Below, piece after piece: positions 1-4,746 of a DNA stretch of 8,079 bases (positions are counted from its first letter, which is position 1; every line of letters starts with the position of its first letter). The translations under genes were made by a program, and so were the position numbers. The stretch spans positions 1-8,079 of the forward strand of contig JASLEN010000241.1 in NCBI GenBank assembly GCA_030151105.1, read 5' to 3'. The notes below the pieces were generated by a model. That model ran no database searches. It saw only the letters and a list, made by a program, of their open reading frames with translations, and was not told the DNA's origin. This stretch comes from Dysgonomonas sp. Lineage in GTDB: Bacteria > Bacteroidota > Bacteroidia > Bacteroidales > Dysgonomonadaceae.

Positions 1-939
1 AAACTCTTCTTCGAATTGACGTTTGATTTCGCTTCCATCTCGGCTCATCAAGCTAATGAAACCACTCACTTTATGTTTTCCCAGACTACTGGCTACTCTC
101 GAATATTTTGTATTTTCGCCATCAGCCAATTCTTTTCCGTCTACAAATACTTTATAGCTCTGTGTAGTATCTTCGGCTGCAAGAATAATTCGAGCATCAT
201 ACGTGCCACCTCTCATCACAATATTGGATTGAGGAATTACGTATGCCTCTATTTTATTCATTCTTAAGTCTGTTACGTCTATCTCTTTGATGATTGTATT
301 CAGAACCTCACCTTCGGCCTGGCGCACATTCGATTGCAATTCTGTCAAATAAGTAACTGTTGCAATGGTAGGCATGGCTTCAAAAGAGGATTCCTCCCAG
401 TTCTTTTTATCTAGTCCTCTCTTCTTGCTAACTTCTGTAGAAAGAGAAGTTCTAATCAACTCTTGTTTAGACTTATCGCCAATGAGAGCTACAATCTGCT
501 CTCTATATTTTTCTACTGCTTGACGCAACACTTTTCCTTGTCCATCAGGACCCAACATAACTACAGATGAAGCATCTAGATTATCTTTTCCTCTGATATC
601 CATTACATCAGCATCTTTGCCATCCGTACGTACTGCAATAGTTTGCTTCAATGACTGTATATAATTGAAAACTGAATCTGACTTTGCTTTCACTGCTTGC
701 GACATCTCGTAGGCATTTGCCGTCTTGTCTGGAGCAACAGCATAGGCATCTGTCAGTTCCTGATAAATCTGCTTGTTTCTCTTTTCGGAGTTCTCGAGGG
801 CTGCTTGCAATTTTTCATTGATCAAGTCAAATCCATCCAAGACCTCTTCGGGATAATTTATAGCGAGCATTGCAATAAAAACTAGATACATCAGATTGAT
901 CATCCGTTGCCTAGTATTTCTTTTATTTCCTCCTGCCAT
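1..939 (-). CDS. gldM: GldM/PorM, T9SS motor periplasmic shaft subunit (partial, 3' end beyond window)
   Basis: GldM (PorM in Porphyromonas) is the single-pass inner-membrane protein whose long periplasmic part forms the rotating shaft of the type IX secretion/gliding motor. It couples the GldL ring to the outer-membrane GldK-GldN ring. The frame is open from the ATG at 939 to the left edge, giving 313 residues of a protein that is usually a little over 500. The N-terminus is highly diagnostic: MAGG, then basic TRQRM at residues 9-13, then the membrane helix with INLMYLVFIAMLA at about 14-26, followed by EEVLDGFDLINEKL. Residues from about 35 to 220 should be periplasmic domain D1, and those from about 225 to the edge most of D2; D3 and D4 are missing. 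It starts 55 bp after the gldL stop in the same orientation, with a purine-rich AGAAAG just before the ATG, so it is very likely cotranscribed with gldL. The identification rests on recognised family sequence; domain borders are inferred from known GldM/PorM structures. Confidence 0.95.
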   Translation of the reverse strand, partial: MAGGNKRNTRQRMINLMYLVFIAMLAINYPEEVLDGFDLINEKLQAALENSEKRNKQIYQELTDAYAVAPDKTANAYEMSQAVKAKSDSVFNYIQSLKQTIAVRTDGKDADVMDIRGKDNLDASSVVMLGPDGQGKVLRQAVEKYREQIVALIGDKSKQELIRTSLSTEVSKKRGLDKKNWEESSFEAMPTIATVTYLTELQSNVRQAEGEVLNTIIKEIDVTDLRMNKIEAYVIPQSNIVMRGGTYDARIILAAEDTTQSYKVFVDGKELADGENTKYSRVASSLGKHKVSGFISLMSRDGSEIKRQFEEEF

Positions 940-994
940 TCTTTCTATTTAATATTAAATAAATGTTTACACCTAATTGGTTATCCTACAACGC

Positions 995-2011
995 TTATAG
1001 CGATGGATTATATCCTCCACCATCTAAGTTAGGATTGTAACCCCCACCCTGATTGTACCCCCCAGGATAGCCTCCACCTTGATTGTAGCCACCTCCACCA
1101 ACATTCATGGCTTGTAGCAAGCGAGCGTAAACTTTATTTAGTTCTTGAATTTGTCTTATCATTCTTTCATTCTCCATCTTGAAAGCATTGCTATCCATCA
1201 CCGTATTGTCATACAACGACTTGATTCTATTCAAGCTATCATTGATGTATTGTATCGTATTGATTTGGTCTGAAATAGACTTGAATTGAGCCTCGTAGAT
1301 AGAGTTTATATTCATGATGTTTTCGTTCAGCGTTTTCATATTTGCCGAGAATCCCGAAACATCGTCTGTACTTTCTGAAATTTGCTTACAGCTATTTAGC
1401 AAAGTTTGTGACATCTCGTTCAACGAAGTCATCACCCCGCCAAACTCCGCCATACCTTTGGCTGCGCTATCCATTTGCTCCACATATTCTGGAGACACCT
1501 TACTAGCATCGTAAGTACCAATAGTACCAGGCACAACGCTTGCTGCCCCAGCATTTCCACCACTACTAACATTTGCAACGTTAGCCGATCCTCCAGCAGT
1601 AGCTGCATAGCCTCCGCCACCAATTACACCGCCACCACCGATAACACCTCCGCCACCAGCAATCACAACTCCACTTGCTCCTCCTGTAGCAGCACCCTGT
1701 ACGGCAACACCTTCGGCAGAACCGCCTACAACACCACCGCCACCTACTACTGCAATGCCTCCGCTTACGCCTGTGCTAGCTTCTGCATAATCCACCTGAT
1801 CAACATCAAAGGCCGAAATTAGGAAGACAAATGCCTCTACCACCATCCCAACGGTGAGTAAAACATTCCCCATGGGCAAGTGTGTAATCTTTGCCAATGC
1901 ACCTAAAATAACAATGGCTGCTCCTACACTATATGTAACATGAAAAAACTGACGACCTCGTTTGCTTGCTAAAAAGAGGGTTAATCTATTTGGTTTCTTG
2001 GTTTTGCTCAT
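995..2011 (-). CDS. gldL: GldL/PorL, T9SS inner-membrane motor stator ring subunit
   Basis: GldL (PorL) forms the pentameric inner-membrane ring that uses the proton-motive force to turn the GldM shaft of the type IX secretion system. The protein has 338 residues. Two membrane helices are visible, at about 22-42 and 48-68, joined by a short loop (KITHLPMGN). The second helix carries a buried acidic residue, E59, at the position of the essential proton-pathway glutamate of PorL (E59) and GldL (E49). Residues 80-165 are a Gly/Ala/Val-rich low-complexity linker. Residues 171-302 are the conserved cytoplasmic helical region, including SPEYVEQM, SIYEAQFKSISDQI, LYDNTVMDS and the NERMIRQIQELNKVYARLLQAM coiled coil, all typical of PorL. 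Residues 304-338 are a tail of GGGYN-type repeats. The ATG at 2011 puts the basic N-terminus just before helix 1, as in the family. It is the first gene of its transcription unit here: upstream DNA is a 278-bp gap and a divergent gene, so gldK is not adjacent. Confidence 0.95.
   Translation of the reverse strand: MSKTKKPNRLTLFLASKRGRQFFHVTYSVGAAIVILGALAKITHLPMGNVLLTVGMVVEAFVFLISAFDVDQVDYAEASTGVSGGIAVVGGGGVVGGSAEGVAVQGAATGGASGVVIAGGGGVIGGGGVIGGGGYAATAGGSANVANVSSGGNAGAASVVPGTIGTYDASKVSPEYVEQMDSAAKGMAEFGGVMTSLNEMSQTLLNSCKQISESTDDVSGFSANMKTLNENIMNINSIYEAQFKSISDQINTIQYINDSLNRIKSLYDNTVMDSNAFKMENERMIRQIQELNKVYARLLQAMNVGGGGYNQGGGYPGGYNQGGGYNPNLDGGGYNPSL
998..1102 (-). repeat. Degenerate GGGYN-coding repeats at the 3' end of gldL
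   Basis: The last 35 codons of gldL encode five imperfect copies of a Gly-Gly-Gly-Tyr(-Asn) unit, two of them followed by Gln and two by Pro. On the plus strand the repeat reads as runs such as CCACCCTGATTGTA and CCACCTTGATTGTA. It follows directly after the last conserved coiled-coil segment (RLLQAM). The tail should lie in the cytoplasm, given the two-helix topology of GldL. Repeats of this kind can change copy number by slippage. Confidence 0.75.
1611..1657 (-). repeat. 18-nt tandem repeat, about 2.6 copies, within gldL
   Basis: Three successive blocks at 1611-1628, 1629-1646 and 1647-1657 share an 18-nt unit. Read as codons on the minus strand, each encodes Gly-Gly-Gly-Gly-Val-Ile, giving consecutive GGGGVI units at about residues 119-134 of GldL. 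The copies differ mostly at third codon positions. That points to an old expansion kept by selection on the protein, or a slow-turnover minisatellite. Confidence 0.75.
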
Positions 2012-2289
2012 TTCTGAAAAATGTATTTTTGTTCTAAGTCTATAACTTATGTTTTACTAATTTATTGTATCCAAGCTCAATATTTATGAGCAAAAGATAT
2101 GATTTATAGCAGCAAAGGTAGTAAAACAATGTGGCTTTGTAGAGATATTTTTTCACAAAATATAATTCATATCAAAGTAGTGAAGATACTATCGCCACTA
2201 ATAGATTAAGTATTTTTATAAGTTTAGAATATATATTTTATAGTACCTTAGAGCTCATTACACAATTCTTATTAACATATAATTGAAAT
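2012..2289. other. Divergent intergenic region between gldL and the amidohydrolase gene
   Basis: This 278-bp AT-rich stretch separates the two divergent genes. A good Bacteroidota -7 element for gldL lies at 2113-2120. For the amidohydrolase I see only weak candidates, such as TATATTTT at 2232-2239, without a matching upstream TTTG. No convincing ORF, tRNA, long hairpin or repeat is visible. Confidence 0.7.
2113..2120 (-). promoter_or_regulatory. Probable -7 promoter element of the gldL-gldM transcription unit
   Basis: The minus strand reads TACCTTTG here, a full match to the TAnnTTTG -7 consensus used by the Bacteroidota primary sigma factor, and it is followed by GC as in many such promoters. 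It would start transcription near 2105 and give a leader of roughly 95 nt before the gldL ATG. No clear TTTG -33 element is seen at the normal spacing, so the call rests on the -7 box and its location. Confidence 0.55.
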
Positions 2290-3615
2290 ATGAAACTAAA
2301 ATGTATTATCGCTCTCTTCCTAGCTTCTACAACTTGGATGATGGCACAAACTAAAGACATTCTCTTAGAAAATGTGAGAATTCTAGATCACAACAAAACA
2401 GCTCTGACTGAGCCTATGAATGTATTGATTGCCGATCAAAAGATTAAAACAATCAGTGCTACCAAAATCACAATTAAGAATAATGACGTATTAAAGATAG
2501 ACGGAAAAGGCAAAACTCTAATGCCTGGGCTCATTGATGTACACGTGCATATGGTATTCGGAGCACTCACAATGGAACAGCTTTTGTCACCTAATATGTC
2601 CGAAGAGCAGTTGCTAAAAAACGTAGGTGAGTCTGCTCACAATATGCTTCTACGTGGTTTCACAAGTGTTAGAGATGCTGGTGGACCTATCTTCCCTCTA
2701 AAAGCTGCTATCGACAATAAGAAAATTGCTGGTCCACGCATCTGGCCTTCGGGTGCTACAATCAGCCAAACAGCTGGACATGGAGATTTTAGAACACCTG
2801 ACGAAAAAGCTCGCCGCTTCTTTGGAAAGCCCTCTCGAGCTGAAATGTTAGGAGCTACTTTTATTGCTGATGGGCGTGATGATGTATTGGTGGCAACTAG
2901 AGAAAATCTTCGTTTTGGAGCTAGTCAAATTAAACTGATGGCAGGAGGTGGCACATCGTCTGCCTACGATCCTATTGATGTTACCCAATATACACTAGAT
3001 GAAATGAAGGCTGCAGTAGAAGCTGCCGAAGATTGGGGGACGTACGTTATGGTGCATGCCTACACTTCTAGAGCTGTTCAACGCGCGATAGAGGCAGGCG
3101 TAAAATCTATAGAACATGGGCAAATGTTGGATGAAGAAACTCTACAAATAATGGCTGACAAAGGCATTTGGTTGAGTCTTCAGAACTTGATGGACAACAA
3201 CGAGAACATGGACGAGCAACGCAAAGAAAAGCGTAAACCAGTTCTAGAAGGTCAAGATAAAGTGTGGCCTTTGGCTAAAAAGCTAGGTGTAAAATTGGCT
3301 TGGGGTACCGATTTCCTCTTCGAACCAGAGTTGAATCCTGAACAAAACCAATATATCCTTCGCCTTCAAAAATGGTTTTCGAATGCCGAAATTCTAAAAA
3401 TGATTACACATGACAATGCTCAATTGCTCCAACTTTCGGGCAAACGCAACCCTTATCCTGGTCAGCTAGGAGTGGTAGAAGAAGGAGCTTTTGCCGATCT
3501 ATTGTTGGTAGATGGCAATCCATTGAAAGATCTGTCATTGATTGCTAATCCTGAAAAGAAGTTTGTGATGATTATTAAAGATGGAGAAGTGGTAAAAAAC
3601 ACATTGAAAAAGTAA
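2290..3615 (+). CDS. Exported metal-dependent amidohydrolase (imidazolonepropionase/Xaa-Pro dipeptidase-like)
   Basis: This 441-residue protein belongs to the amidohydrolase superfamily, in the subgroup that includes prolidase-like and Xaa-Arg/Lys dipeptidases and imidazolonepropionase relatives. It has a signal peptide: a basic MKLK start, a hydrophobic core to about residue 18, and a probable cleavage near Ala19/Gln20. It therefore acts in the periplasm or beyond, and no lipobox is present. The metal centre can be traced in order. H85 and H87 lie in DVHVHM, K215 (the usual carbamylated lysine) in SQIKLMAGGG, H256 in MVHAYT, H276 in SIEHG, and D341 in AWGTDF. The small beta-sandwich halves are visible before residue 80 (ILLENVRILD, TLMPGLIDVH) and near the end (GVVEEGAFADLLLVDGNPL). 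Every ligand is intact, so it should be active. The ATG at 2290 gives the complete signal peptide. The substrate cannot be read from the sequence; di- or tripeptide cleavage is the best guess from the subgroup and from export. It appears monocistronic. Confidence 0.88.
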   Translation: MKLKCIIALFLASTTWMMAQTKDILLENVRILDHNKTALTEPMNVLIADQKIKTISATKITIKNNDVLKIDGKGKTLMPGLIDVHVHMVFGALTMEQLLSPNMSEEQLLKNVGESAHNMLLRGFTSVRDAGGPIFPLKAAIDNKKIAGPRIWPSGATISQTAGHGDFRTPDEKARRFFGKPSRAEMLGATFIADGRDDVLVATRENLRFGASQIKLMAGGGTSSAYDPIDVTQYTLDEMKAAVEAAEDWGTYVMVHAYTSRAVQRAIEAGVKSIEHGQMLDEETLQIMADKGIWLSLQNLMDNNENMDEQRKEKRKPVLEGQDKVWPLAKKLGVKLAWGTDFLFEPELNPEQNQYILRLQKWFSNAEILKMITHDNAQLLQLSGKRNPYPGQLGVVEEGAFADLLLVDGNPLKDLSLIANPEKKFVMIIKDGEVVKNTLKK

Positions 3616-3644
3616 CTCATCCTCACCCAAATAATAACTAAAAT

Positions 3645-3677
3645 AAAAAACTTGCTGAGATCATCAGCAAGTTTTTT
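3645..3677. terminator. Bidirectional intrinsic terminator between amidohydrolase and cupin genes
   Basis: There is a perfect 14-bp inverted repeat: the left arm at 3645-3658 (AAAAAACTTGCTGA), a 5-nt loop (GATCA) and the right arm at 3664-3677, ending in six T. The A run on the left becomes a U run when read from the minus strand. The hairpin can therefore stop both convergent transcripts. It lies 29 bp after the amidohydrolase stop and 10 bp after the cupin stop. Confidence 0.92.
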
Positions 3678-3687
3678 ATTTCAACAT

Positions 3688-4101
3688 TTACCAAAGTGCT
3701 TTTGCTTGTTCTATCACACCATCTTCCATCGTGTATTGCTCAAGTGAATTTTCTTTCACTTGCACCACAATATAAATCATTTGCGCATCAGATGTATTAG
3801 TCATGCCTCTAACTCCAGCAGGTGCAACACGAATAATACTCCCCTCTGATATATTAAAACATTGATCATCCACCTGAAACTGCCCTTCTCCACTCAAAAT
3901 AATATACGTCTCTTCGTTTTGCTTATGCGTATGAAAAATAGGAAGTTCCGTTTTAGGAGGCAATACACTTATAGAGATTTCAGAACCTGTGGCTTGAGTT
4001 TCCTCCTTCAAAAAGACCTTACCATTCAGATCATTTAATACATCAGTTAGCTTCCCGATATTGATAGCTGTAAAATTGTTACTACGTGCAATTTGTTTCA
4101 T
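3688..4101 (-). CDS. Small single-domain cupin protein (RmlC-like)
   Basis: Starting from the ATG at 4101 (MKQIARSNNF) this is a 137-residue one-domain cupin. An in-frame ATG at 4164 would add 21 residues (MMIISVLWFNEI...). I prefer 4101 because related cupins begin with a short MKK-type lead into NNFTAINIGKL, and the extra residues look like translated leader DNA. Cupin motif 1 is well kept: H57, H59 and E64 in HTHKQNEETYIILSG, followed by GQFQVDD. Motif 2 is present as EGSIIRVAPAGVRGMTNTS, but the usual metal-binding His is replaced (Gly99 or Met100 at that place), so metal binding would rely on three ligands or differ. No signal peptide is seen, so it should be cytoplasmic. The enzymatic or binding role is unknown. 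It is divergent from an HxlR-type regulator and shares its palindromic promoter region, so that regulator probably controls it. Confidence 0.85.
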   Translation of the reverse strand: MKQIARSNNFTAINIGKLTDVLNDLNGKVFLKEETQATGSEISISVLPPKTELPIFHTHKQNEETYIILSGEGQFQVDDQCFNISEGSIIRVAPAGVRGMTNTSDAQMIYIVVQVKENSLEQYTMEDGVIEQAKALW

Positions 4102-4163
4102 TGTATGCTTTTTTAAATTGTTGGACACTATTTCATTAAACCATAATACACTAATAATCATCA

Positions 4164-4194
4164 TTAGTATATATAAATAAGTTTATTACTTTTG
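4164..4194 (+). promoter_or_regulatory. Candidate promoter of the HxlR regulator gene
   Basis: TACTTTTG at 4187-4194 is a full match to the Bacteroidota -7 consensus TAnnTTTG. TTAG at 4164-4167, a 3-of-4 match to the -33 TTTG, lies 19 nt before it, which is the normal spacing. The start site would be near 4200, giving a leader of about 90 nt. The -7 box sits inside the left half of the palindrome at 4183-4216. Confidence 0.55.
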
Positions 4195-4216
4195 TATTGC
4201 AAATATAAAGTAGTAA
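4183..4216. promoter_or_regulatory. 34-bp interrupted palindrome, probable operator of the HxlR regulator
   Basis: The left arm TTATTACTTT (4183-4192) mirrors the right arm AAAGTAGTAA (4207-4216) with one mismatched pair. The exact centre is the palindromic TTGCAA (4197-4202), separated from each arm by 4 unpaired bases. It lies between the divergent cupin and regulator genes and covers the predicted -7 elements of both. Dimeric winged-helix regulators of the HxlR family bind such dyads and often control themselves and a divergent neighbour. The symmetry is seen directly; binding by the adjacent regulator is inferred. The A/T-rich composition makes some symmetry expected by chance, but not readily 26 positions with a single mismatched pair. 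Confidence 0.65.
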
Positions 4217-4231
4217 TTGAATTAAAACAAT
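4200..4231 (-). promoter_or_regulatory. Candidate promoter of the cupin gene
   Basis: The minus strand reads TATATTTG at 4207-4200, a full match to the TAnnTTTG -7 consensus. ATTG at 4231-4228, a 3-of-4 match to the -33 TTTG, lies 20 nt before it. Transcription would start near 4193, about 90 nt before the preferred cupin ATG at 4101. The start sites of this promoter and the opposite one would cross, so polymerase could hardly occupy both at once. Confidence 0.55.
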
Positions 4232-4290
4232 ACGGTACAAGGCTGATACTAACTAACAGCAAAGTAACAATTGCTGAAAATCAATAAATT

Positions 4291-4653
4291 ATGGAGAATA
4301 TTATTTTAAAAAACTTTCAACCCAACAACCAATGTCCTGTACGAGATGTATTATCTCGCCTAGGTGACAAATGGTCTATATTGATATTGACAACATTAAA
4401 GGTAAATGGGAGATTGAGATTTAGCGAAATACAACGAACCATAGGCGATATTTCGCAACGAATGCTGACTGCCACATTGCGCTCGATGGAAGCAGATGGA
4501 ATAATGAAAAGAGAGGTATTTGCAGAAGTGCCGCCACGTGTAGAGTACGAATTAACAGCTCTAGGGCATGAGCTATATGCAAATATAGAGCCACTTGTGC
4601 ATTGGGCTGAAAAGAATATTGATGAGATTCTTGCCAACAGACAAAAGATATAG
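4291..4653 (+). CDS. HxlR-family winged helix-turn-helix transcriptional regulator
   Basis: A 120-residue DNA-binding protein of the HxlR/DUF24 family, whose usual length is 100-130 residues. The family signature opens at residue 15: CPVRDVLSRLGDKWSILIL, with the conserved N-terminal Cys (C15). In YodB, HypR and related members this Cys senses quinones, diamide or other electrophiles and oxidants. The winged helix follows: LRFSEIQRTIGDISQRMLTATLRSMEADGI (about 42-71, scaffold and recognition helices), a wing with REVFAEVPPRVEYELTALG (about 74-92), and a C-terminal dimerisation helix EPLVHWAEKNIDEIL. C15 is the only cysteine, so redox sensing would need an intersubunit disulfide or thiol modification. 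The ATG at 4291 places C15 at the usual distance from the start. It is divergent from the cupin gene, with a shared palindrome in between, which suggests autoregulation and control of the cupin. The inducer is not known. Confidence 0.93.
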   Translation: MENIILKNFQPNNQCPVRDVLSRLGDKWSILILTTLKVNGRLRFSEIQRTIGDISQRMLTATLRSMEADGIMKREVFAEVPPRVEYELTALGHELYANIEPLVHWAEKNIDEILANRQKI

Positions 4654-4692
4654 ATGAAAATCAGGAATTAAAATAAGAATTATAAACTAACA

Positions 4693-4722
4693 AAAAAGGG
4701 TAATCTTTCGACTACCCTTTTT
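4693..4722. terminator. Bidirectional intrinsic terminator between hxlR-type gene and nifJ
   Basis: There is a perfect 10-bp inverted repeat: AAAAAGGGTA at 4693-4702 and TACCCTTTTT at 4713-4722, with a 10-nt loop. The T run on the right ends the regulator transcript, and the A run on the left acts as a U run for the minus-strand oxidoreductase transcript. It lies 39 bp after the regulator stop and 24 bp after the oxidoreductase stop. Confidence 0.88.
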
Positions 4723-4746
4723 CTATTTATATAAAGCTTTTTGCAA

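Noticed and set aside
16..885. Plus-strand open frames of 83 and 62 codons (16-267 and 697-885)
   Set aside because: They lie antisense to gldM, whose minus-strand frame is open throughout and matches a known family.
1611..1657. Short repeated blocks considered as a CRISPR-like array
   Set aside because: The units are 18 nt with no spacers and stay in frame as GGGGVI codons of gldL.
1475..1822. Plus-strand open frame of 115 codons opposite gldL, rich in Ser, Thr, Cys and Asn
   Set aside because: It is the complement of the Gly/Val-rich repeats of gldL. Its composition reflects GGN codons read backwards, and it has no recognisable domain.
2201..2289. Possible promoter for the amidohydrolase (TATATTTT or TAAGTTTA)
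   Set aside because: Neither fully matches TAnnTTTG and no TTTG lies at the right distance, so I did not list it as a feature.
4102..4164. 21-residue N-terminal extension of the cupin from the ATG at 4164
   Set aside because: It does not resemble a signal peptide or the family N-terminus, and the ATG at 4101 gives the usual cupin start; a longer form cannot be fully excluded.
4317..4637. Minus-strand open frame of 106 codons opposite the HxlR gene
   Set aside because: The plus-strand frame encodes a clear HxlR regulator; the antisense frame matches nothing recognisable.
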